Positions 37,174 through 48,351 of a stretch of DNA of 64,000 nucleotides are shown one piece after another (positions within the stretch are counted from its first letter, which is position 1; the number at the start of each line of letters is the position of its first letter). The DNA comes from Ophioceras dolichostomum (lineage: Eukaryota > Ascomycota > Sordariomycetes > Magnaporthales > Ophioceraceae), in NCBI GenBank assembly GCA_003049485.1, contig PYST01000060.1:1-64000 (forward strand), read 5' to 3'. A model generated the notes under the pieces. That model had not been told where the DNA came from, made no database searches, and saw only the letters and a list, made by a program, of their open reading frames with translations. The position numbers and the translations under genes are program-made.

Positions 37174-40100
37174 CGGCCCCACGTCGACACCGGCGACAAA
37201 CAGCGAGCTGACGACCTCAAGAAGGACGACGAACACGCACATCAAGCTCGCGATGACGAAGTGGCTGATCGTCGACCCGATCTCGAGCCACGACCCTTCG
37301 TCCTTGACAACCCAGAAGAAGTACAGGGTCAGGATGTCGGTGATGGACATGACCAGCATGAACAGCGCCGACGGCGCGACGCCGAGCCTGCGGTTGAGCA
37401 CCCCCAGGTTGGCGGAGATCAGTGCGAACGGGATCATGACCTTGAGGATCAGCAGCAGGCCCTGCGTCAGCGGGTCGAACACCGGCTGCAGCCTGTTGAC
37501 GCTCTCGAGGCTGAATGCCGAGACAGACGCAATGTTGCCTGTGCTGAAGAATGCAGACTGCAACAACACAAAGAAGAAGAGCGATACTCGCGCCTCCTTC
37601 ACCGTCATCGCCCTGTACTTCGAGGGAATCGTCGCTGGGGTGGCCTCCTCCTTCTTTTGCCCGTGCTCCTGCTGCTGCTGCTGCTTCTTCTTCTTCTGCT
37701 TCTTCTTCGCCCCAGCCCCCGCCGCGGACGTCCCGTTGGCGCCAACGGCTGCGCCTTCCGCGTTTTGAGTCGCGGTCACATCTGGTTCTTGTTGTTGAGA
37801 CGAGTAGACGTAGCCTGCATGCTCGAGACGCACCCATGCGACCAGCGTCACGCAGAAGGCAACGTAGAAGAGCCCCTCGTATGAGACAGTGAGGATGACA
37901 AATGTCGGGGCGAAGGTGAGGAAGGCCACTACGAGCCGATGCAAGTAGTGGTTATTGGGCTGCAAGCGATAGGCAAACGGCATGAATAGAGAGGTAACTG
38001 GTGAACCCACACGCGGTTAGTAGGCCTGCAAATAGAGTTACGCTCAACGGGGAGAGGGGGTGCGGGAATGCACATACACAGCACCAATAGCCCTACGATC
38101 TGGTTGCCAAGAGGCAAGCCTTGCCTGGCCTGAAGCGCAAGTGCACTCGATCGGGTGACGAACATGGCCAGGATGATGAGGCCCACTTGCCCGCCGATCA
38201 GGGCCCTATTGATGTTTCTTTTCTTGGATTGCGAGACCACCGACAAGGTTGGGGACGAGAAATCAGACAGGATGAAGTTCTCGAATGCGAGGTACGTGAC
38301 CCCGAGAACAACCATCAAGGCGCCGCCGATCATTCTAGAGAGCACGCAGACGGTTCAGTCTCAGAATTGGACAAAAAATGATCGTTGAAGCTGAAAAGGG
38401 GCGACGGGGTGCTCACATGAGAGTAACATCCTCAATCTTATTAGCAGGAAGAAGGGTGAAGGTGCTCATAGCTAGGCACGAGAAGAACCAGGTCGCGGCG
38501 AGCACAGCGTGCTCCTGAAGGAATCCCAGGCCATACGAAGCCGGCCAGAGAGAGCCGCATATAAACAAACCCGTGAAGATTTCACGGTGAATGTATCCGA
38601 GAGCCTAAGATCACGATGGCGAATTAGTCAGAAAAGGGGACAAATGACTGACCACAACAACCACCAACCACCCCCACCAGACTTGAGACTTGCAGATAGC
38701 ACTTGGCACTACTAACCAGGGATACAATGATGCCGACATAGACGGCAGAGTTGAACACGAACGAAGCCAAGCTCGCACCGGGCTTGATGTGAGCGAACAG
38801 CAGCTTGCGGCTCTCAACGATGCTTCTCCGCCGAGCGTACACCTCCTCCCAGAAGAACACCGGGAAGAACGTGTAAGCGTAGTAGGTGGGCGGCGAACCG
38901 GACGCCACGAACGACGCGTAGAACAGCAGCAGCACCGACGAGAAGACCACCCCGCCCGCGACGTCCCTCTCTGGGGCCACCGCGCCGTGCAGCACGTGCA
39001 GGTCCACAACGGTGGTGAGCGCATACGCCATCCAGCCCAGGTACCCGATCGTGACCAGCGCGCGCAGGAACAGCCAGTCGTAGGTCTGCAGGTAGCGCAT
39101 GCCCTCGAGCCCGACCTTGATCAGCGCGGCGGACTCCTCGATGGCCTCCTCGTAGCTGCCGCGGTCGATCAGTGTGCGGATGGCGGCCACGCGGCCCTCG
39201 ATCGTGTGTCCTTCTCCGTCGTCGCCGCTCAGGGGCTTGAACGGGCGGAACCGCAGCTGCGACCCGCGCTTCTTCTCCTCCTTGACGCGGTACATCTCTA
39301 GGATGCCCTGGGCGTTGACGAGCGTCGCCTCGGCCTTCTCCGCGATGGGGGCGGACAGGTAGGGGAGGGGCACCTCGCCGACCGAGTTGGCGGGGAACTC
39401 GACGCCGACGAGGAAGGCCATCAGCGCCGCGACGTCGGCCTGCGCGACGTCGTGGCGCTGCACGCGGTCGAGCCCCCAGTCGGACGAGTACGCGTCGTGG
39501 CCCGGCGCGGGGACGGCGTCGTGGCCGCCCTCGAAGACGCGCGGCTTGGCGGCGCCGGAGCCCCAGACCACGAGGGGCGTGCGGGTGTTATCCGGGTGGC
39601 CGTCCCCGTGGCTGCCGTAGTCGCTCATGCCGTGGTCGGCCGTGAAGACGTACGCGGTGCGGCCGTCGTTGTAGAACTTGTCGATCAGCTCGGTGATCTC
39701 GCGGACGCCCTGGTCCACGACCTTGATGTTGTTCAGGTACTCCTTCGAGTAGGGCCGGAAGCCGTGGCCGGCGGTGTCGAGGCCCAGGAGGTGCAGGAAG
39801 AACACGACCTTGTCCTGGCGCAAGGCCGCGTCCAGCGTGCGGTTGCTGGCCGCCTCGGCGAAGAGCTCTTTCACGTGGTCGAAGACCCAGTAGTCCAGGT
39901 GCGTCGAGTCGGACGTGAAGTCTTCCTCCTCGGCGGCGTACATGAATGCGTCGACGCGGCCGGGAGGGGCGCCCTGCTCGAACATGGGCAGGATGTCCGG
40001 GCTGCCCCAGCTCCATGTGTGCCGGCTGCGGTTGAAAACGCTGTCGAAGTGGACCGGGTTGAGCTTCCAGCCCGTCGTGACCGCCGACACATCCTCGTAG

Positions 40101-40577
40101 AGGCCCGCGATCAGCGCTACGTGGCCGGGTCGGGACTCGGTGGGCACTCGCGTGTGCGACACCCCGAAGGTGCCGTGCTCGAGCACTCGTGACCGGATGA
40201 ACGGCGCGAGCGGCCGCGGTATCTCGTCTTCTTTGGATTTGGGGAATGGCTCCGGGAACGACTGGAACGCCTTGTCGGCGCGAAGTCCATCGCCTGTCAC
40301 ACACAGGGTCAGAGCGCACACGAGTTAGCATCCCGCTACGCATGCTATCCCGTAGCTCCCTCCAGGAGTATTCATTCCTCTTCCTATGAGGAAACTCACC
40401 GACGAAGAGAACCAAGCGATCGGCTGGTGCCGGAGACGTAGGTGGCCGCTCAACGCCAAGCAGGCGCATGCCAGAAACGACGGGGCTGACAAAGTAGATG
40501 TCGAAGATCGAGTATATGTACACGAGGTGGAACACCACCGCGATGGTCAGATACCTGGCCCAAGAGAACTTCGCCAT
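36898..40577 (-). CDS. MCD4: GPI ethanolamine phosphate transferase 1 (Mcd4/PIG-N)
   Basis: The enzyme adds ethanolamine phosphate to the first mannose of the GPI anchor precursor in the ER membrane. Exons 40577-40400, 40293-38717, 38604-38417, 38334-38078 and 37997-36898 give 1099 residues. An N-terminal anchor (about 8-28) precedes a lumenal alkaline-phosphatase-fold domain. Metal and active-site motifs are intact: DGLRAD (61-66), HTRVPTESRPGH (from about 106), LLGLDTAGH (228-236) and TADHGMSDYGSHGDG (277-291). Many membrane segments follow from about residue 470 (PIG-N domain). The protein is longer than the yeast enzyme (about 919 residues). The extra length includes a Lys/Gln-rich loop (KKKQKKKKQQQQQ) between membrane segments and a C-terminal tail with a run of 14 Ser plus Gly/Asn-rich sequence. 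The Ser run is a GAC/GTC triplet repeat at DNA level. The ending lacks a clear ER signal. The identification is firm; the tail could be partly mis-modelled, but its frame is open. Confidence 0.94.
37115..37171. repeat. Triplet repeat (GAC on plus strand) inside MCD4
   Basis: A nearly pure GAC run, broken by AAT and GAT, codes the poly-Ser stretch of the MCD4 tail on the minus strand. The length is likely variable between strains. Confidence 0.8.
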
Positions 40578-41590
40578 TGTGTTCTACCGGTCGGCCGAAT
40601 TTGGCACGTTTTGGTCCGTTCGAATCGATCCTCCTGCGAATGTTGTCGTCTGCAATATTGTCCCTCTTCTCCCCGGGACGACCGGGAGGAGAGGATAGGG
40701 GGCTGATCCACCACAGTCCGTCTGGACACGCGTTCTTGTTATCTGAGGTTTACGGTCGATCGATCTGGTGGGCGTCGTCTCCTCGAAGGTGTCTCCGTTG
40801 GGCCGCTTAATCGATCGTCAATCAAGGAGGGTCGTCCATCACCACGCACATGAAGTAAAATTTTCAATTAGGAGACATGAAGGCGAGCGAGTGAAGGGAA
40901 ACACACGTGTTCCGTACGTGTCGAGAAGAGAAAAAAAATTCAGGATCATCAATCAACATGTGCTATTTCCATCACTGGTTCAAATCTTGATGTCGAACAG
41001 GGATTACTGCAGGTGGGTTCAGGGGCTCCAGCCACTAAAATCGCCAGATATCGGGCGACGCGCAGCGGCAGTCAGGCGGGACCCGGACCACAAGGGTGCC
41101 CGCCGCACAGTATCAGAACTTCATGTGCAGGCTAGGCCGCCATCGGTACAACCCACCACCAGACTCGGGAACATTCCTCTTGTGTGCACCAGCATGCAAT
41201 GAAATGAATGGCTATTGTCGCGCGTGGTATTGAAGTTTCGAGACCTTCCAAACTTCAGTCCATGGCCGAGCTGCTGCTATGAAAAAACCAAAAGCCAAGA
41301 AAGTGAGAATAGTAAACCAAGGTGAACAAGTAATAAAAAGGGGTATGGGGAAAGTCTGCTCCATCGCACCAAGCGTACAGTTACAAGAACCAAGTTGGAA
41401 GGTACACCTCGGCTCTCAGTATGTACAATCCAAGACCACCAATTATGCCTCCGCTCAAAAATTCGAAAACCGGGACACTATTAACCCCTAGAAGAAAACG
41501 CCCATATCGTATAACCCTATCATGCCTCTCTCATTCATACATCCATATGCTACAGCGTAGCCAGCCTGTTCACTCAGCCCGAGGGCAAAG
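40578..41590. other. MCD4 upstream region and PCS1 3' flank
   Basis: One kb between two minus-strand genes. No domain-like frame, RNA gene or repeat is seen. Confidence 0.55.
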
Positions 41591-43331
41591 CTATTCGAGC
41601 CGCTCAGTGAGAGACTTCATCACCCGAGCGTAGAACTTGGCTGCATGCGGTCGAGGGAAGCTGATCTCCTCGACAAGGTAGTCGGGGAGCACTTCGATGA
41701 GCGCCCGGTCGCGGCTGGGGTCCAGCTGCGGCATGTACATGAACTGCGTCTCATCGTAGTTCTCGCCCGACATGTCATTGCCAATCGAAAGCTTGAAGTG
41801 CAGAGCTGCGGGTGGAAGATAAAGGTTAGTTAGGTAGTTAGTCCGAAGCTCCTCATGGATGGAGAGATGGAGGGATGTAGGGGAATGGAAGATCGGGAAT
41901 CCGACGACACTTACTGCCGTTTCGCCCTGTCTGTATACAATCATAAACATCCTCGTCGCCGTTGCGCTTGACGCCCCGGATTATCAGACCCGTGAGGTCG
42001 CCGTAGAGGTCCTCCTTCAGCTGCGCGGCCTGTGCCGCCTGGGCGGCGGCCTCGGCATTACCAAGTGATCGGGACGCGCCGGCGCCACCGATCCCCGCCT
42101 TCAAGGTGCTTCCTGGTGGTGCCTTGATGACGTTGGGTACTTCGGCGCTCCGGGATGCCGCGAGCCTCGTGGCCAATGTCTTCATCTCCTTCTTGGCCAC
42201 GTCGAGAGAGCCCTCCAGAGCGGCCATCTGCGATTCGAGTGCTGCCACCTCGAGTTCCTTCGCATCTAACTCCTTCCGATGCTTTAATCCCAACTTGGCC
42301 AGCTCCTTCTGCGCCGCGAGCTCGGCCTTAAGCTTCGAAATCAGGTCATTGGCGGCTGCACATCTCAGGTTAGCATATGCGCTACCAAAATCAACGGCGA
42401 CAAGAGAAGAAGAGATCGATTCCGGCTTACTTTTAGCTCTTTCTTCCGTCTGTTTCTTGAGACGGTCAAAATTGCGCTCTGCCTCTTTTATGCCTATCTC
42501 ACGCAAGTCTCGGTACTTGACCTCGAGCGAGTCGTATTTCTTCGTCAAGTCGCCCAGCCGCCGCCGAACAGAGGATTCCGTTTCCCCCGCGTCTCCGCCA
42601 AAAATCGCCCTGCCACCTTTGCTCGGTGATGACACGATGGGCAGCGTGTCGAGGGAAGGCTCTCCGATGGAGGTCTCCTGAATGGAAGGCTCGGTCACGT
42701 CCTGCATGCCGGTGTCTTCCTCAGCATCAACGTCCATGGCGTCCGGCTGCTGCGTTTCTGGAATCTCTGGCGATTTTTCCCTCTCGGCCGCGACGGCGTT
42801 CTTCTTGGCTGCTGGCTTCCTCCCCCTCCTAGCTGGGACAGGCTGATCGGTTGCTGCTGTTGCTGCTACCGATGAGCTGGGCTTCTCCACAACCGTCGTC
42901 GCCTTAGGGCCGCCGCGGGCAGTCCTGGCCTTGGGAGGGTCGCTATCCGGAGGGGACGCAAGACCGTGAACGTCCGCGTCCTTGGCCTCGGCCTCAGGGG
43001 CTTTCGCGACGGCCTTGCGGCCTCTTTTCGACGAGACTGGGGCTTGGTTGGTCGGCTTCTCCGCCAGCGCTTGACGCCCAGTTACATGTTCCACGGCGGC
43101 AGCTATCCGTCCACTTGTTCGTCGCGTCGGTTCCCGGGTCGGCTTGGTGACCTTGCTTGCTGCGGTCCTGCCCTTCCCTTTCTTTGCGGGTGCCATTGCG
43201 CTTGCGCTCGCCGTCGCGTTCGATTTTGTCGGCGCCTTCCGTATTTGCGAGGCAAAGCTTGCTGCTAAATCATCATCCGAGTCTAAATCCGCCAATCCTA
43301 CAAAGTTGTACTTCGACGCCGTTCTCGACAT
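41591..43331 (-). CDS. PCS1: Pcs1/Csm1 monopolin-type kinetochore protein
   Basis: In yeasts this protein pairs with Mde4/Lrs4 to form a V-shaped clamp at kinetochores that prevents merotelic attachment and, in budding yeast, fuses sister kinetochores in meiosis I. Exons 43331-42431, 42355-41915 and 41805-41591 give 518 residues. Residues 1-250 are basic and disordered, with KRGRK and RRGRK AT-hook-like patches. A coiled coil runs from about 265 to 385 (LTKKYDSLEVKYRDLREI, then heptads through LESQMAALEGSL). The C-terminal globular Csm1 domain (about 415-518) contains DLTGLIIRGVKR, TLHFKLSIGND, FMYMPQLD and FPRPHAAKFYARVMKSL. The start at 43331 (MSRTASKYNFVGLADLDSDDD) is chosen because the next 44 upstream codons look non-coding. 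The gene is divergent from MSP1 across 546 bp. Confidence 0.9.
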
Positions 43332-43877
43332 CGCATGCGGGGTGATCGAAGAGGCAAAATCGGATGGTGCTCGTGCGCGTGCGCGTTGCCCAAACCGTGA
43401 GGTGGGGATGGACTTAGTGAATTCACAGTCTCTCAATTCCAGAGGGCAAATATGAGGTAACAATTCAAAAAATTGAAACAGAAGTCAATTGGGATATCTT
43501 TGACGCGTGAATCACTTAAACCACACGCGACTGCCAGCAGATGCTCGGGCAAGGATGATATCCAATACGAAGGGACTGAATTCAGTGATGTTGTTACGAC
43601 GAGAAAGTAAACAAAGGCTCCACTTTGGCGGGGCGACCAGTTAATGACCAGCCAGGGGCGACAAAACGTACCGAGCTTGCGGCCTGAGGAAGTGGTCCGA
43701 GCGTAAAAAGAGGACGACTATTGCCGCCACCGGCCGGCGCCACCACAAGGCTTCATCAGATCAGCGGCACAAATCTAGGCTACGAACTACTTTTCCTGGC
43801 AACCACACAGACACGGATAGGCTGCCTCACCAGGGCCTTTTTCCCTCTTAACCATTGCATCGCCGGCGACGACTTTG
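43332..43877. other. Divergent promoter PCS1 / MSP1
   Basis: This 546-bp interval must hold both promoters. It contains an ACGCGT at 43503-43508. No other gene fits. Confidence 0.7.
43503..43508. promoter_or_regulatory. MCB-like ACGCGT box upstream of PCS1
   Basis: ACGCGT is the core bound by MBF-type (Mbp1/Res) complexes at G1/S genes in yeasts. Here it sits 172 bp upstream of the start of a chromosome-segregation gene. A single hexamer can occur by chance in GC-rich DNA. Confidence 0.25.
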
Positions 43878-45471
43878 ATGCTGGGTCTTGGGCTCAACGC
43901 GGCATCGGTCAAGATGGCGGAACAAAAGCGCGCGACGAATTACATCATGGATATTATCCTCTTTGCTGGCATGGTCAGTCACTTAGCACCACGCGATCCC
44001 AGGTTGGTGTAAAGCGGCTCTTGGGGCCATTCTGTCTAACATCTGCTCTTCATCTAGGCCGCCACCGTATACTTCATGGCTACCAAAGTGGTTTCCAACT
44101 TGACTTCCACACTAGCCGACCCAGACAAGGAGAAGCACGAGCGGGCAAGTCAACGAGCGAGAGCAAACCTCCAGAGGTTAGCCAAGAACAAGCCTGGCGA
44201 TGAGAAAGGCGAAAACAGGCCAGATGGCAGCACTACCTCTAGGAGTGGTCCTCGCATCGACGAGCTCGTCCTCGACGAATACGAGAACATAATCGCTCTG
44301 GAAGTCGTGGCGCCTGAAGATATTGCAGTTGGGTTCGACGGTGCGAACAACCCCTCTGACACACATCCCCCACCCCGTTGCCTCGGACCTTCGACCTCTA
44401 CAGCCGTGTCCCGAAACCTGCTGACTCTCTACCTGCTATGCTGTCAACATAGACATTGGCGGACTGGAGGACATCATCGAGGAGCTGAAGGAGTCGGTCA
44501 TTTACCCCTTGACGATGCCTCACCTGTACTCACACGCCTCGCCACTACTGTCCGCTCCATCTGGAGTACTGCTCTACGGTCCACCGGGCTGTGGAAAGAC
44601 GATGCTCGCCAAGGCTGTCGCGCACGAGTCGGGCGCCTCCTTCATCAACCTGCATATCTCCACCCTGACTGAGAAGTGGTATGGAGACTCCAACAAGCTC
44701 GTCAGGGCCGTTTTCTCGCTGGCGCTCAAGTTGCAGCCGGCTATCATCTTCATTGACGAGATCGACGCCGTTCTGGGAACGAGGAGAAGTAACGAGCACG
44801 AAGCCAGCGGCATGGTGAAAGCAGAGTGAGTTCGCGATCCCCTCGCCACTGTTGCTGTAAGCCGCCTATGTTCTTTTTCTGACCTTCCATTATTGGGTTC
44901 TGCTAGGTTTATGACACTCTGGGACGGCCTAACGTCTGCGAATTCGTCCGGGACACCCTCTAGGATAGTGGTACTCGGGGCCACGAACAGAATCAACGAT
45001 ATCGACGAGGCTATTCTGAGGCGGATGCCCAAGAAGTTCCCCGTGCCACTGCCTGGCAAGGAGCAGAGGCGACGCATCCTCCAGCTGGTGCTAGGAGACA
45101 CGAAGCGGGACCCAGAAGAGTTCGACCTAGAATACATCGCAGCTGTCACAGCGGGCATGTCCGGAAGCGACATCAAGGCAGCATGCCGGGACGCGGCCAT
45201 GGTGCCCATGCGGGAATACATCCGCACACACCGGGCCTCGGGCAACCCGATGGCCCAGGTGAACCACAACCTCATCCGAGGCATCCGGACAGACGACTTC
45301 TTCGACAGGAAAGGCGGCGCCCCGGCCATCACGGACAACCACAACAAGAACAGCAGCAAGTCGGCAGCGACCCGCCACGCAAACGGCACCAGCAGGCACG
45401 TTGCGTCGTCCTCTCAGGACGACGGATATGAAGATGTTGAAGAGGAGCAGAGGCCAGTGTCTCCCGACTGA
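43878..45471 (+). CDS. MSP1: Msp1/ATAD1 AAA ATPase, outer mitochondrial membrane
   Basis: Msp1 extracts mistargeted tail-anchored proteins from the mitochondrial outer membrane. Exons 43878-43973, 44058-44340, 44453-44825 and 44907-45471 give 438 residues. One membrane segment near the N-terminus (about 22-41, IMDIILFAGMAATVYFMATK) is split by the first intron. The AAA core follows: DIGGLEDIIEELKE at 127, Walker A GPPGCGKT at 169-176, pore-loop KWYGDS, Walker B IIFIDEID at 224-231, sensor LGATNR, and an ILRRMPKKFPVPLP stretch with the arginine-finger region. The sensor-2 helix AGMSGSDIKAACRDAA is present. The C-terminal 60 residues are polar (Asn/Ser/Thr) and acidic at the end, longer than in yeast Msp1 (362 residues). 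All catalytic motifs are intact. The ATG is chosen because it gives the N-terminal anchor; a later in-frame Met (MAEQKR) is possible. Confidence 0.93.
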
Positions 45472-46814
45472 GCCTCTGGGAAGCCGACTGGTCCACACAC
45501 ATACGACTTTTGTTTTGGAGACTCGAGAACGCTACTAGGGCACGTGGATAGATGATCTGGCTGTATCCTGGACCGGGCGTCGTAGGGCAACTACACTGGT
45601 TATGGTACTGTAGATCGTGAGTGAACTGCGACTAAGCAGCATCACCACAGCAGTTTGGCTCATTATTCAGGCCGGCGTTTCTGGGATACATATTGTCAGG
45701 GCACATACAGGCGGCAATGGCCCGGCTCTCGCCAGGATATTGTGGGACATAAATATTGGATCGATTCCCCTCCTTTTCCAATTTTGAAAGACTCCAAATA
45801 TGCGTCCGAGTAGCTAATGATCGTTGACCGCTGAATTTGCTTTCTATACCGAGCGTCCCAAGTTTGTTGAACATCATAAGGCTCTCACTCTTGAGGATCC
45901 CTTGATGAAGCAGGTAGGCAGGCAGGATAGCAAGGTAACCTTACATATTCTTCCTTTCGACGAGGAAGCATACCTACACCCAGCGTTGATCGGGACACGC
46001 AAGACAACGACGGTGAGCCGTGCCTGAGCACGTCATGTTCACGGCCCCACAAGCGGACATCGGTTCTGATAGGAATCAACGTCGCCAATTGAGACCGCGA
46101 TCGCGGCTAAAAATGTAACTCCTTAACAGATCTAGCTGGCATATCCTCTGTGCGATGCCTTGTCCGTCAATCGGCACCACCTCACGGCGGGACTTATATG
46201 GGTCACCTTGAAAAAGCGGTGGAAGGCAAGTGCTTTCCCTGAACGACCAGAAGGAGTCATCCAAGAATAGTAGGATCGAGAGGGGGAGAGGTCTTTCTTA
46301 AATCGTCAACACCTCCGACCATCCATTCCTTGTCTTCCGGCAAGAGACGGCTGGGAGGCTAATTGTCAAAGCAGAATTCCCTGTGCCGCTCGTCTTCTCT
46401 TCATACTTCATCACTTACTAGGTACCAAGCCCTATTACCCAAACATTTTTACTATCCTATTAGACCTCGCAGTCCTTGCGCCTTTCCTTGAAGTTCTCTT
46501 TTTCTGTGACTCTGCAGACTTGGGCACCAAGCACATTGATTCGAATTGACGCTTCGTCAGTGGTCAATTGTTCTTGTGCCGGCACCCATTTGCCCCTCCT
46601 AGCCACCACTCAGCTCCTCACCCGCCGCCATTACCCCACACTTGTAGTCGGGATTGTCCCGCCGTTGTCGGAAGTATCGTCAGCTCCCTCCGCAATCAAG
46701 GTCGGGCACGCGACTGCGAAAGAATCATAAGGAGCGAGTCGCAAGCCTTCGGCCGCCAGTCACAAGCAGTTGAGGTTAATACCAGGCAGGCAAGAGACCA
46801 CACAGACAGACATC
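45472..46814. other. Upstream region of cystathionine beta-lyase
   Basis: The right half is pyrimidine-rich, as expected of a leader, and holds a TGACTC at 46507-46512. The left half is the MSP1 3' flank. No gene is seen. Confidence 0.55.
46507..46512. promoter_or_regulatory. TGACTC, candidate CpcA/Gcn4-type site
   Basis: TGACTC is the core of the amino-acid-starvation element bound by Gcn4/Cpc1/CpcA. It lies 308 bp upstream of the methionine-pathway gene, a sensible place. A single six-base match is weak evidence. Confidence 0.25.
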
Positions 46815-48351
46815 ATGGACAACAGGCAAACAGTTCCTCCGGCATCGAGCCCTCTACCCAATGGTGTGACCTCTAAGAAAGGCGCATTCGGTCGGGTCGA
46901 CCTGGACGGCCATGACCTACCGCCATCGCCGGCGCCATCCAGTCCCGCCAACGGGCGACGACGGTACGCCCTGGCCACAGAGCTGGTCTACACCGAGTCC
47001 AAGGACCAGTACGGGGCGTCCAGCATCCCGATCTACCAGTCCGCGACGTTCAAGCAAACATCGGCGTTAGGCGGCAGCGAGTACGACTACACGCGGTCCG
47101 GCAACCCGACCAGGACGCACCTGGAGCGGCACCTGGCCAAGATCATGAACGCCACGCGCGCGCTGGCCGTCGGGTCCGGCATGGGCGCGCTCGACGTCAT
47201 CACGCGCCTGCTGAGACCCGGCGACGAGGTCATCACGGGCGATGACCTCTACGGCGGCACCAACCGACTGCTGGCGTACCTCTCGAACAACCAGGGCATC
47301 GTCGTCCACCACGTCGACACCACCGACGTGGAGCGTGTGACCAAAGCCCTCTCTCCCAAGACGTCCATGGTGCTGCTCGAGACGCCGACCAACCCGCTCA
47401 TCAAGATCGTCGACGTCCCCTCCATCGCGCGCGCCGCGCACGACGCCAACCCGAAGGCGCTCGTCGTCGTCGACAACACCATGCTCTCGCCCATGCTGTT
47501 CAACCCACTCGACGTCGGCGCTGACGTCGTCTACGAGTCCGGCACCAAGTACCTCTCGGGCCACCACGATGTCATGTCGGGCGTGGTCGCGTGCAACGAC
47601 CCATCCCTGGCCGACCGCATGTACTTCACCGTCAACGCGACGGGGTGCGGCCTGTCGCCCAACGACTCGTTCCTGCTCATGAGGGGCATCAAGACGCTGG
47701 CGGTGCGCATGGAGAAGCAGCAGGCCAACGCGCAGGCCATCGCCGAGTTCCTCGAGTCGCACGGCTTCCGCGTCCGGTACCCGGGCCTGCGCTCACACCC
47801 GCAGCACGACCTGCACTGGTCCATGGCGAGGGGCGCCGGCGCCGTGCTGTCGTTCGAAACGGGCGACGCGGCGCTGTCGGAGCGCATCGTCGAGGCGGCG
47901 CGATTGTGGGCCATCAGCGTCAGCTTCGGGTGCGTCAACTCCCTCATCAGCATGCCGTGCCACATGAGCCACGCGTCCATCGACGCGAAGACGAGGCAGG
48001 AGCGCCAGATGCCCGAGGACATCATACGCTTGTGTGTCGGTATCGAGGATGTTAACGATCTGATCGACGATCTTTCACGAGCGGTGAGTTAGAAGAGTCA
48101 ATCGATTTCCCTGTGGTTGCTCCTCCCCCTCGACGAAAACGTGTGTGTACAAGTCTTGTTTACTGACTAGGTGTTTTTTATGTTCACCCATATCTCAGCT
48201 TGTTCAAGCCGGTGCCGTCACGATCACCGTCGATGGGTTCCACGCCACTGACTCGACCTCCGCGGCCTCAGCCGCGTCGACGGCGGATGCCACTATCACG
48301 AACCCTTCTAGCTCCTCAGAGACGTCTAGCGTCAAGTCGAATCCAGCCTGA
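46815..48351 (+). CDS. Cystathionine beta-lyase (PLP enzyme)
   Basis: The enzyme cleaves cystathionine to homocysteine, pyruvate and ammonia in methionine synthesis. Exon 1 is 46815-48083 and exon 2 is 48199-48351, joined in phase 0, giving 473 residues. It is a Cys/Met-metabolism PLP enzyme. Visible features are the substrate-side YDYTRSGNPTR, the cofactor phosphate loop AVGSGMGALD, DDLYGGT, the PLP-contacting Asp in VVVDNT, and the lysine that forms the Schiff base, Lys 245, in SGTKYLSGH. The stretch MSHASIDAKTRQER, followed by MPEDIIRLCVGIED, matches fungal beta-lyases as I know them, rather than gamma-lyase or gamma-synthase. The first 45 residues are Ser/Pro-rich and the last 40 are Ser/Thr/Ala-rich; both are extensions to the catalytic core. 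An in-frame ATG at 46770 would add 15 residues; 46815 (ATCATGG) has the better context. Confidence 0.9.

Noticed and set aside
39452..40192. 246-residue plus-strand frame opposite MCD4
   Set aside because: Val/Ala/Arg-rich shadow of the MCD4 catalytic exon.
47067..47762. 231-residue minus-strand frame opposite cystathionine beta-lyase
   Set aside because: Shadow of the PLP enzyme exon; composition is that of reversed GC-rich codons.
46815..48351. Alternative reading as cystathionine gamma-lyase or gamma-synthase
   Set aside because: All share the PLP fold, but the MSHASIDAKTR and MPEDIIRLCVGIED segments agree better with fungal beta-lyase. Some doubt remains without a tree.
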